From NCBI RefSeq assembly GCF_030264295.1, contig NZ_CP127173.1:5339501-5403500 (forward strand): 64,000 bases of DNA. The letters are read 5' to 3'. This document shows, piece by piece, positions 52,094-59,999 of the stretch. A model generated the notes under the pieces. The model saw only the letters and a program-made list of their open reading frames with translations, was not told where the DNA came from and ran no database searches. Position 1 is the stretch's first letter, and every line of letters starts with the position of its first letter. Made by a program: the position numbers and the translations under genes. The DNA is from Amycolatopsis nalaikhensis (GTDB lineage: Bacteria; Actinomycetota; Actinomycetes; Mycobacteriales; Pseudonocardiaceae).

Positions 52094-53005
52094 ATGACGA
52101 CAGCGGAGATTTCCGTGCCGTGCGGCGAGATCGAGGTGCGCGGCGGGTTCGACCTGGCCGCGGCGGCCCGGTTCCTGACCGGTTTCGGCCCCGCCGGGCA
52201 GCCGGAAGCCGAACCGGGCGTGCTCCGGGTGGCCTTCGCGCTCGAGGGCGCGTGGACACCGGTGGGAGCGGTCTTGCGCCAGAGATCGCCGGGCGAGGTG
52301 GCGGTCGAGGTCCACGGCCCGCCGGAGCACGCCGAGGCGGTGGTCGAGCAGGTGCGGCGGATGTGCTCGCTGGACATCGACGCCACGGGTTTCCCGGCCG
52401 TCGCCGACCGCGACCCGGTGGCTTCCCTGCTGCAGGGCCTGCACCCCGGGTTGCGGCCGGTGCTGTTCGCGTCGCCGTACGAGGCGGCGTGCTGGGCGGT
52501 GCTGAGCCACCGGATCTGGATGACGCAGGCGGTGCGGCTGCGCCGTGGCTTGACCGAGCGCCACGGCAGCGAGGTCGACGTCGGCGGGCATACGCTGAGA
52601 TCGTTCCCGGAGCCCGCGGCACTGGCGAAGCTGGAGTACCTGCCGGGGCTGTCGGGCCCGAAGATGCGGCGCCTGCGCGCGATCGCCGAGGCGGCGGCCG
52701 CCGGAATGCTGGACGCGGCGGCGTTGCGGGCGATGTCGCCGGAGGAGGCGCTGAAGCAGCTGCAGTTGCTGCCGGGCATCGGCCGGTTCAGCGCGGAGCT
52801 GATCCTGATCCGCGGCGCGGGCCATCCGGACGTGTTCCCCCGAGGGGAGAGCCGCCTGCACGAGATCATGCGCGACGCGTACCACCTGCCGGACGCGGAC
52901 GTGCCGGAGCTGGCGGAGATCGCGGAGGCGTGGGCGCCGTTCCGGAGCTGGGTGTCGTTCCTGTTCCGCGTGGAAGGTGAGGCCCGGATGCGGGAGTCGC
53001 GATGA
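52094..53005 (+). CDS. AlkA-like DNA-3-methyladenine glycosylase (HhH-GPD superfamily)
   Basis: 303 residues from the ATG behind GAGGAGAG. The N-terminal domain (to about 110) resembles the AlkA N-domain. The C-terminal HhH-GPD part has SHRIWMTQAVRLRRGL, the helix-hairpin-helix LPGIGRFSAELILIRG and the Asp in GHPDVFP that AlkA uses for base excision. It removes alkylated bases from DNA. It is divergent from the methyltransferase gene. Confidence 0.87.
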   Translation: MTTAEISVPCGEIEVRGGFDLAAAARFLTGFGPAGQPEAEPGVLRVAFALEGAWTPVGAVLRQRSPGEVAVEVHGPPEHAEAVVEQVRRMCSLDIDATGFPAVADRDPVASLLQGLHPGLRPVLFASPYEAACWAVLSHRIWMTQAVRLRRGLTERHGSEVDVGGHTLRSFPEPAALAKLEYLPGLSGPKMRRLRAIAEAAAAGMLDAAALRAMSPEEALKQLQLLPGIGRFSAELILIRGAGHPDVFPRGESRLHEIMRDAYHLPDADVPELAEIAEAWAPFRSWVSFLFRVEGEARMRESR

Positions 53006-53346
53006 CCTGACGCCGGGGGCGGGTGTGCCTGGGCCGCGGTCGACGTGCTGCAGACCGTCGACCGTGCTTGGTTCGCCCCGCATCGAGGGGCGGCCCGCGC
53101 CCGGCTGGCTCAGGTCCGCGCCGCCCGCTCGCCCACGGCAGGGTGCCTCCGAATGTGCCCGGCGGGCCCGCGGCTCTGGCCAGCGGTACGTATCGCGGTC
53201 ATCGCTCACCGGTCGAGGTGCCACCGAACGCGTCCGAACTCCCGACACAGGAGAGGAGAATCACCACGAGCCGATACCGGAAGCCGGGAAACGGCGAAGG
53301 GTGGGGACTCACCGTAGCCAGATGTCGCCTGTGGTGAGGTGTCCGG
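53006..53346. other. 341-bp gap without a convincing gene
   Basis: Short open frames occur here on both strands but none has a ribosome site, recognisable sequence or support from neighbouring overlaps. No strong hairpin, tRNA or repeat was seen. It separates the glycosylase gene from the M50-like protease gene and presumably holds the latter's promoter. Confidence 0.5.
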
Positions 53347-54129
53347 GTGAGTTCGCCCGTTCCTCTCGCGCTCGGCGGTCCCGCCGGTGACGCCCTGTCA
53401 GCCCTCCGCGCGGCCGCCACCGACACCTCTCCGGCCGGTTCGCTGCTCGAACAGGCCCAGACTCCCGCGGTGATCACCCTGGTCGCCGGTGGGGTGGCGC
53501 TGCTGGTCGTGCTGGCCGGCGGGCGGCCGTGGCGGCTGGCTCGCAACGTCGTCACCATCGTGCACGAGGCCGGGCACGCCCTGGCCGCCGTGCTCGTCGG
53601 GCGGCGCCTGCAGGGCATCAAGCTGCACTCGGACACCTCGGGCGTCACCGTCTCGCGGGGGAAGCCCGAGGGGCCGGGCATGGCGTTCACCGCGATGGCC
53701 GGGTACCTCGCGCCTTCAGTGCTGGGGCTGCTGTTCGCCAGCCTGCTGGGTGCCGACCTGGTCGGCACGGTGCTCGTCCTGATCGCCCTGCTGCTGCTCG
53801 GCGTGCTGGTGATGGTGCGCAACGCCTACGGCGTGTTCACGGTCGTCGCCAGTGCCGTCGTGCTCGCGCTGGTCGCCTTCGTCGCGCCGGTCGAGGTGCA
53901 GGCGCCCTTCAGCTACCTCGTGACGTGGTTCCTGCTGTTCGGCGGGGTGCGGCCGGTGGCGGAGCTGCAGGTCAAGCGGCGACGCGGGCAGGCTCGCGAC
54001 TCCGACGCCGACCAGCTGGGCCGGCTCACCGCGGTGCCGCCGGTGCTGTGGGTGCTGGTGTTCGCCGTGGCGACCGTCAGCTGCCTGTTCGCCGGGGGCC
54101 TGTGGCTGCTGGAGCCCGTCGCCACCTAG
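53347..54129 (+). CDS. M50-like membrane metalloprotease
   Basis: 260 residues from a GTG. The zinc motif HEAGH is at residues 73-77, at the end of a membrane segment; further hydrophobic segments lie at about 40-58, 115-160, 163-185, 188-205 and 232-256. A third ligand is not obvious. It matches the M50B-like family of actinobacterial intramembrane peptidases, related to site-2 proteases but lacking a PDZ domain. Substrate unknown. Confidence 0.8.
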   Translation: MSSPVPLALGGPAGDALSALRAAATDTSPAGSLLEQAQTPAVITLVAGGVALLVVLAGGRPWRLARNVVTIVHEAGHALAAVLVGRRLQGIKLHSDTSGVTVSRGKPEGPGMAFTAMAGYLAPSVLGLLFASLLGADLVGTVLVLIALLLLGVLVMVRNAYGVFTVVASAVVLALVAFVAPVEVQAPFSYLVTWFLLFGGVRPVAELQVKRRRGQARDSDADQLGRLTAVPPVLWVLVFAVATVSCLFAGGLWLLEPVAT

Positions 54130-54217
54130 GGCGGCGCCGCGGTGGAGCCCCTGGTCACCCGGCCGGGCCCATGCGGCAAACTGGACTCTCGCTGGTCCGC
54201 CCGGAGGGAGACGAACG

Positions 54218-55450
54218 ATGGACGAGGTCGCCAAGGCCGTCGAGGAGTGCGCACGGGCGGCGAAGCTGGCCGCGCCGTCGCTCGCCGCCGCGTCCGCCGA
54301 GGCCGTCGACGCCGCCCTGACCGGGATGGCGGAGCGGCTGCTCGCGCACCGCGACGAGGTCCTGGAGGCGAACCAGGCCGACGTCGAGCGCGCGAAGGCC
54401 GAGGGGATGAGCGCCGGCCTGCTCGACCGGCTCACCATCACCCCGGAGCGGCTCACCGGCATGGCCGAGCAGCTGCGGCTGCTCGCCGGCGCCCCGCACC
54501 AGGAGCGCACCGTCGAGGTGTCCACCCTGGACGGCGGGCTGCGGCTGGTCGAACGGCGGCGGCCGGTCGGCGTCATCGGCGCGAACTACGAGGCTCGCCC
54601 GAACGTGACCGTCGACGTGGCGTCGCAGCTGGTCAAGTCGCGCAACGCCGGTGTGCTGCGCACGGGCTCGGCCGCGCTCGGCTCGGCCCAGCGGCTGCGG
54701 GAGGTCGTCATCGCGCCCGCCCTCGCCGACGCCGGGATCGACGCCGACTGCGTCCAGCTCGTGCCGCGGGTCGAACGCGAAGCCGCGTCCGCGCTGGTGC
54801 GGCTGCCGAACCTGGTGCCGCTGGTGATCTTGCGCGGCAGCGGGGCCAGCACCCGGGCGCTGGCCACCGAGGCGGCCGTCCACGGCGTGCGTACGCTGGC
54901 CCACGCCGACGGCGGCGGCGTCCTGTACGTCGACCGCGGGGCGGACGTCACCAAGGCGCGCGACCTGGTCCACGCCAGCCTCGATCGGCTGGGGGTCTGC
55001 AACCGGCTGAACCTGCTGCTCATCCACGAGGACATCCACGACGAGGCCTGGCCCGCGATCTCCGACGCGCTGGCCGAGCGCGGGGTCACGCCCTCGCTCG
55101 CGCCGCACGAGCACGCGATCGGCTACGAGTGGGCGCTGGACTCGGAGCGGGAGGCGACCGTCACGGTCGCCAAGGTCGGGGCGCTCGCCGACGCCGTCGA
55201 GATCGCGAACGAGCGGACGTCGGGCCTGGCGGCGGGCATTGCCACCGAGGACGAGTCGGCCGCCGACGCCTTCTTCGACGGCTACACCGGCACGGGCGTC
55301 TTCTGGAACGCCCCGACCCGGCTCCTCGACGGCTTCAAGCTGCTCGCGGTCCCGGAAACCGGCATCAACCTCGACAAGGTCCCCGGGCCGCGCGGCCCGG
55401 TGACCTACACGGACCTCTACGTCCGCCAGTACGCGGTCCTGCCCGCCTGA
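54218..55450 (+). CDS. proA: glutamate-5-semialdehyde dehydrogenase (gamma-glutamyl phosphate reductase)
   Basis: 410 residues. The aldehyde-dehydrogenase-type fold is shown by VIGANYEARPNVTVDVASQL, LILRGSGASTRAL-like and LDRLGVCNRLNLLLIHED, where the Cys of the VCN motif is the catalytic thiol. The C-terminal PETGINLDKVPGPRGPVTYTDL region is typical of ProA. It makes glutamate semialdehyde in proline synthesis, using NADPH. GGAGG precedes the ATG. proB is not adjacent. Confidence 0.95.
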   Translation: MDEVAKAVEECARAAKLAAPSLAAASAEAVDAALTGMAERLLAHRDEVLEANQADVERAKAEGMSAGLLDRLTITPERLTGMAEQLRLLAGAPHQERTVEVSTLDGGLRLVERRRPVGVIGANYEARPNVTVDVASQLVKSRNAGVLRTGSAALGSAQRLREVVIAPALADAGIDADCVQLVPRVEREAASALVRLPNLVPLVILRGSGASTRALATEAAVHGVRTLAHADGGGVLYVDRGADVTKARDLVHASLDRLGVCNRLNLLLIHEDIHDEAWPAISDALAERGVTPSLAPHEHAIGYEWALDSEREATVTVAKVGALADAVEIANERTSGLAAGIATEDESAADAFFDGYTGTGVFWNAPTRLLDGFKLLAVPETGINLDKVPGPRGPVTYTDLYVRQYAVLPA

Positions 55451-55453
55451 GGC

Positions 55454-55702
55454 CTACCTGGGCGGGGTGTTCGCGCGCCGCCGGAGTTCCTCGACCGTGG
55501 ACGTCGCGTTGGTGAGCAGCTCGGTCCGGTCGCCGGTGTCGCTCGCGTAGCGGAAGATCGCGCTCGGGCTGTCGCTGATGGCGATCGCCGCGACGAGGCG
55601 GCCTTCCGGGTCGCGGGTGAGACCGGTCGTCACCGACACCTCCCGGCCGACGGTGTCGACCGTGGTGAGCGTCCGCTCCTCGTACCAGCCTCGCGTGGTC
55701 AT
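55454..55702 (-). CDS. small protein of unknown function
   Basis: 82 residues from the ATG at 55702, with GGAG 11 bases upstream. It is probably a small beta-rich domain (TVGREVSVTTGLTRDPEGR) with a helical C-terminal end (TSTVEELRRRANTPPR). It lies between proA and the RibD-like gene on the opposite strand, 3 bases from the proA stop. No family is recognised, but codon use is normal. Confidence 0.5.
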   Translation of the reverse strand: MTTRGWYEERTLTTVDTVGREVSVTTGLTRDPEGRLVAAIAISDSPSAIFRYASDTGDRTELLTNATSTVEELRRRANTPPR

Positions 55703-55787
55703 GTCCGGCAGCTCCAGGGGTGGGGATCGACGGGGATACGTCGTAGGACGCCCGGATCGCCGAAGGCGTTACGGCATAATTCGCCGG

Positions 55788-56879
55788 GTGATCTCCCGGC
55801 CGCACGTCCTGCTCTCCGCCGCGCAGTCGCTCGACGGCTACCTCGACGACACCTCGCCCGACCGGCTCGTCCTGTCCACAGAGGACGACTTCGCCGTCGT
55901 CGACCGGCTGCGGGCCGAGGCCGACGCGATCTTCGTCGGGGCCGGAACCGTGCGGGCCGACAACCCGCGGCTGCTCGTCCGGTCGCCGGAGCTGCGGAAG
56001 TGGCGGCTGGACCAGGGGAAACCCGAGCAGCCCGTCAAGGTCACCGTGACCACGCGCGGGCTCGACCCGGCGGCGCAGTTCTTCACCGTGGGGGACACCG
56101 AAAAGATCGTCTACGCGCCGCCGGGAGCCGCGGACGCGCTCAAGGACGTCGCGACCGTCGTCGACGCCGGGAACCCGCCGGACTTCGGGCACGTCCTCGA
56201 CGACCTGGGGAACCGCGGCATCCGGCACCTGCTGGTGGAGGGCGGCGGCGGGATCCACACGCGGTTCCTCACCGAGGGGCTCGCCGACGAGCTGCGGCTG
56301 GCGATCGCGCCGTTCTTCGTCGGGCAGGCGGGTGCGCCGCGGTTCGTCGGACCCGGCCTCTACCCGCGGCCGCTCGTCCTCACCGGCGTCCGCGAGCTGC
56401 AGGGGATGGCCATCCTCGAGTACCGGGCCGCCGATGAGCCGACGGGCCGGGACGTCCGGCGGCTGCGGGAGGCCATCGCGCTCGCCGCCGAGTGCCCGCC
56501 GAGCCACACGTTCCGGGTCGGGGCCGTGATCACCGACGCCGACGACGAGGTCATCGCCACTGGGCACTCCGGTGAGGGCGACCCCTTGAACCACGCCGAG
56601 GAGGCCGCCCTCGCCAAATGCGCCGGCGACCCGCGGCTGGCCGGGGCGACGATGTACAGCTCACTGGAACCGTGCAGCCACCGCAGTTCCCACCCGCTCA
56701 GCTGCACGCAATTGATCCTCGACGCCGGGATCCCGCGCGTCGTCTTCGCCTGGCGGGAGCCGCCCGTCTTCGTCGACGCCCGGGGCACCGAGCTGCTGCG
56801 GGAAGCCGGGCGGCACGTGGTCGAGGTTCCCGCGCTGACCCCGGAGGTCCAGCGCGAGAACACCCACCTCGAGTTCTGA
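55788..56879 (+). CDS. RibD-like bifunctional protein with reductase and deaminase domains in reverse order
   Basis: 363 residues from a GTG at 55788. Residues 1-about 220 are a RibD C-terminal-type reductase (LSAAQSLDGYLDD, then AIFVGAGTVRADNPRLLVRS and HLLVEGGGGIHTRFL). Residues about 225-360 are a zinc deaminase with NHAEEAALAKC and SSLEPCSHRSSHPLSCTQLI. In normal RibD the deaminase comes first. CATAAT ends 7 bases before the GTG, suggesting a leaderless transcript. It could serve riboflavin or a deazaflavin/natural-product pathway; no other rib genes are present. Confidence 0.85.
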   Translation: MISRPHVLLSAAQSLDGYLDDTSPDRLVLSTEDDFAVVDRLRAEADAIFVGAGTVRADNPRLLVRSPELRKWRLDQGKPEQPVKVTVTTRGLDPAAQFFTVGDTEKIVYAPPGAADALKDVATVVDAGNPPDFGHVLDDLGNRGIRHLLVEGGGGIHTRFLTEGLADELRLAIAPFFVGQAGAPRFVGPGLYPRPLVLTGVRELQGMAILEYRAADEPTGRDVRRLREAIALAAECPPSHTFRVGAVITDADDEVIATGHSGEGDPLNHAEEAALAKCAGDPRLAGATMYSSLEPCSHRSSHPLSCTQLILDAGIPRVVFAWREPPVFVDARGTELLREAGRHVVEVPALTPEVQRENTHLEF

Positions 56880-56887
56880 ACAAGGCC

Positions 56888-58093
56888 TCAGCAGGCGCCG
56901 TTGTCCGCCCAGACACCCCATTCGCCGGTGGTGCCGGGCTCTTCGCCCTGCGTCCACCACTTGGCCGTCCACTTGTGGCCGTTGTGGGAAACGGCGTCGT
57001 CCTTGACGTAGACCTTCGTCCGGTCCCATTCGGCCGCCGTGCAGGAGCCGCCGCCGGGGGTGGTCGGGGTCGTGGTCACCGTCGGCGTCGTCTGCGGCGG
57101 GGTCGCCCCCGCGAAGCGGACGCTGAACTTCGTGAAGTCCCAGTCGTTCTGCGGGACGTTGCTGCAGACGCCGTTGTCGGTCGTGCCGACGCAGGCGCGG
57201 TCGCGGTTGACCGACCAGAACGTGAACCGGCCGAGGCCGTGGCTGGTCGCGTAGTCGTACACGGTCTGGAAGTCGGCCTGGTAGAACATCTCGGCCGCGT
57301 CCGACTTGCCGTTCATGCCGGAGAAGCCTTCGTGCGAGTACGCCGTCGCGCTGTCCCAGCCGAGGTGTGACATCAGCAGGCCGTGCAGCGCTTCCAGGGC
57401 CGACACCTGTGACGAGCCGCCGTTGAAGCCGCCGTCGAACGGCATGATCGAGAAGTTGTTGGGCGTGAAGCCGATCGCCTTCGCCTGGTCGATCAGCTGG
57501 GTGCCGAACCAGCCGGTGCCGGCGGCGGTGCCCGGCATGGTGACCGATACGAAGAGGCCGGGGTTGTTGGCCTGCAACGTCTTCGCCGCGCCGAGCTCGT
57601 TCGCGATGGCCGCGGAGTTCTCGTACTCGGGTTCTTCGAGGTCGAAGTCGATCGCCTTGAGCGAGTACTTCGTGATGACCTGCTGGTAGGCGGCGGCCGT
57701 CGCGGCGACCGTGCCGCAGGTCTGGCCGAGCTTCGTGCCGCCGTAGCCGCCGACGGACACCGAGACGTCGCCGCCCGCGCCGCGGATCCGCGAGATCACG
57801 TTCGCGACGGCGGTGTCGGACGAAACGGCCGAGGTGCCGTCCCAGGTCGGGCTGCAGCCGCCGCCGTTGGGCGCCAGGATGAACGCGAGCTGGAACGCCT
57901 TGAGCCCGGTCGCGTTCATCACGGTGATCGGGTCGGGCGGGTTGTTGCTCTGGGGCATCAGGTACGGCGCCGCGGCGTACCAGTTGTTGCTCAACGCCGC
58001 GGTCGCCGAGGGCGCGCCGAGCACGAGGCTCACGGCGGTGGCGGCGAAAGTGGCGGCGGCGAGCCCGATGGCGGCCAGTCTGCTCCTGCGCAT
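56888..58093 (-). CDS. secreted GH18 chitinase with C-terminal chitin-binding module
   Basis: 401 residues. The signal peptide ends near residue 33 (GAPSATA). The GH18 domain carries the catalytic DFDLE (Asp149, Asp151, Glu153) in LKAIDFDLEEPEYE, and VSVGGYGG upstream. A Thr/Pro linker (about 331-348) leads to a CBM5/12-type module (AEWDRTKVYVKDDAVSHNGH, then WTQGEEPG). It hydrolyses chitin outside the cell. A DasR-like site lies about 40 bases upstream, so induction by GlcNAc is likely. Confidence 0.93.
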   Translation of the reverse strand: MRRSRLAAIGLAAATFAATAVSLVLGAPSATAALSNNWYAAAPYLMPQSNNPPDPITVMNATGLKAFQLAFILAPNGGGCSPTWDGTSAVSSDTAVANVISRIRGAGGDVSVSVGGYGGTKLGQTCGTVAATAAAYQQVITKYSLKAIDFDLEEPEYENSAAIANELGAAKTLQANNPGLFVSVTMPGTAAGTGWFGTQLIDQAKAIGFTPNNFSIMPFDGGFNGGSSQVSALEALHGLLMSHLGWDSATAYSHEGFSGMNGKSDAAEMFYQADFQTVYDYATSHGLGRFTFWSVNRDRACVGTTDNGVCSNVPQNDWDFTKFSVRFAGATPPQTTPTVTTTPTTPGGGSCTAAEWDRTKVYVKDDAVSHNGHKWTAKWWTQGEEPGTTGEWGVWADNGAC

Positions 58094-58129
58094 GAGCTGT
58101 CCTCCCGGTGGGGATCGAGTGGACAGATC

Positions 58130-58145
58130 ATTGGACTAGACCATT
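58130..58145. promoter_or_regulatory. DasR-responsive element (dre) upstream of the chitinase
   Basis: TGGTCTAGTCCA on the minus strand (58143-58132) matches the dre core TGGTCTAGACCA at 11 of 12 positions and lies 39 bases before the chitinase start. DasR is the GlcNAc-responsive GntR regulator of chitin use in streptomycetes and relatives. Confidence 0.8.
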
Positions 58146-58225
58146 GACGAAGTCAAGGTACGAACGCCGGACATTTTCCGACCGAGGGCGAAACGCGCCG
58201 GAATATCCGAAATGCGTCCGCCATT

Positions 58226-59311
58226 TCACCCCGCCGGAAGGGACACGAGCACCACCAAGCCGCCCTCGGGCCGGGCTGTCGCCACGACCTCGCCGCCGTG
58301 CGCGTGCGCCACCGAGCGCACGATCGACAGCCCCAGTCCCGCGCCGCCGTCGTCGGCCACCCGCGCCCTCCGGTGGAACGGGTCGAACAACGCCGGGACC
58401 TCCGACGGCGGGATCACCGGGCCGGTGTTGGCCACCTCGAGCTCGACCCGGTCCGGGCGCGTGCGGGTGGTCACGCGGACCCAGCCGTCCTCGACGTTGT
58501 GGCGCAGTGCGTTCTCCACCAGGTTGTGAGCCAGCCGCTCCAGCATCAGCGCGTCACCCAACGCCACCGCCTCGCCCAAGTCCTCCTCGACCCCCGGCGG
58601 GACCACGTGCGCGACCACCGCGGCCAGGTCCACCGGGCGCCGCTCGGTCAGCGCGCTCTCGGACCGGGCCAACAGCAGCAGCCCGGTGATCAGCTTTTCG
58701 TGCCGCGAGTTGATCCGCAGGAGCTTGGTGCCGAGCTGGCGGACGTCGTCGGACGCCGTCTTCCGGTGCATCGCCACCTCGACCAACGACCGGTTCAGCG
58801 TCAGCGGGGTGCGCAGCTCGTGGGACGCGTTCGCGACGAACCGGCGTTGCGCGTCGAAGGAGCGGTCGAGGCGCTCGACCATCACGTCGAACGCGTCGGC
58901 GAGGCTCTTCACCTCGTCGTCCGGGCCGCGCAACGCGATGCGATCGTGCCCGCCCGGGTCGGCCGCCGCGGCGATGCGGCGCGCGGTGTCCGTCACCTGC
59001 CGCAACGGCGCCAGCGCGCGCCCCGCCACCAGCCAGCCCATCCCGGCGGCCAGCACCGCCACCGCGCCGAGGGCGATCGCGCCCTGCGTCAGCAACGACG
59101 TCGCCGCCGCTTCGCGCACCAGCCGGGCCTGCTCGTCGAGGGACTCCGGGGACGGCATTGGAGGCAGTCCGGGCGGAGCCGTGCCCATGATGAACGTGAC
59201 CCGCCGCCCGACCTGCTGGGTGAACAGCAGGTACGTCACGCCCAGCAGCACGCCGCCCGCCAGCAGGAACAGGCCGCCGTAGAGGACGGTCAGCCGCAGC
59301 CGGAGGCTCAC
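58226..59311 (-). CDS. sensor histidine kinase
   Basis: 361 residues from a GTG overlapping the regulator stop. Two membrane helices (about 9-30 and 73-97) flank a short extracytoplasmic loop. A HAMP domain, the phosphorylated His164 in NASHELRTPL, and an ATPase domain with the N box (NLVENALRHN) and G boxes (DDGGAGLGLSIV) follow. It pairs with the OmpR-type regulator encoded just upstream. The signal is unknown. Confidence 0.93.
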   Translation of the reverse strand: MSLRLRLTVLYGGLFLLAGGVLLGVTYLLFTQQVGRRVTFIMGTAPPGLPPMPSPESLDEQARLVREAAATSLLTQGAIALGAVAVLAAGMGWLVAGRALAPLRQVTDTARRIAAAADPGGHDRIALRGPDDEVKSLADAFDVMVERLDRSFDAQRRFVANASHELRTPLTLNRSLVEVAMHRKTASDDVRQLGTKLLRINSRHEKLITGLLLLARSESALTERRPVDLAAVVAHVVPPGVEEDLGEAVALGDALMLERLAHNLVENALRHNVEDGWVRVTTRTRPDRVELEVANTGPVIPPSEVPALFDPFHRRARVADDGGAGLGLSIVRSVAHAHGGEVVATARPEGGLVVLVSLPAG

Positions 59312-59964
59312 CGGAGCCGGTAGCCGACGCCGGTGACCGTCTCCACCAGTGGTGGGTCACCGAGCTTGCGGCGCAGCTTGAGGATGGTGAGCCGGACCGC
59401 GCCGGTGAACGGGTCCGCGTGCTCGTCCCACGCCTTCTCCAGCAGGTGTTCGGCGGAGACGGTCGCGCCGTCGGCCCGCAGCAGCTCGGCGAGCACCGCG
59501 AATTCCTTTTTGGACAGTGGCAGGTAGCGCCCGTCGCGGAACACCTCGTGCCGCGCCGGGTCGAGGGTGACGCCGGAGCGGCGCAGCACCGGCGGCGCGG
59601 CCGGACGGCACCGCCGCCCCAGCGAGTGGATCCGGGCGGCGAGCTCCGGGAAGGCGAACGGCTTGGTGAGGTAGTCGTCGGCGCCGAGGGAGAGCCCGTC
59701 GACGCGGTCGGTGACCTCGGCGGCCGCGGTGAGCATCAGCACCCGCGTGGCCGCCCCGGAGGCCACGACCCGGCGGCAGACGTCGTCGCCGTGCACGACC
59801 GGCAGGTCCCGGTCGAGCACGACGACGTCGTAGTCGTGGACGGCGATCCGGTCGAGCGCCGCGCCACCGTCGTGGGCGATGTCGACGGCGTGGGACTCGT
59901 CGCGCAGCCACTCCGCGATCGCGTCCGCGAGCATCGGCTCGTCTTCCACCACCAGCACCCGCAT
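59308..59964 (-). CDS. OmpR-family response regulator
   Basis: 218 residues. The receiver domain has the acidic pair in VVEDEP, phosphoacceptor Asp51 (VVVLDRDLP) and the Lys of LTKPFAF. The C-terminal winged helix ends VRLTILKLRRKLG and VETVTGVGYRLR. It overlaps the kinase gene by 4 bases. The glycosyltransferase gene upstream on the same strand ends 35 bases away and may be co-transcribed. Confidence 0.94.
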   Translation of the reverse strand: MRVLVVEDEPMLADAIAEWLRDESHAVDIAHDGGAALDRIAVHDYDVVVLDRDLPVVHGDDVCRRVVASGAATRVLMLTAAAEVTDRVDGLSLGADDYLTKPFAFPELAARIHSLGRRCRPAAPPVLRRSGVTLDPARHEVFRDGRYLPLSKKEFAVLAELLRADGATVSAEHLLEKAWDEHADPFTGAVRLTILKLRRKLGDPPLVETVTGVGYRLR

Positions 59965-59999
59965 GCGGCCATGATCGCCGCGGCGGTGTTTCCTCGCCG

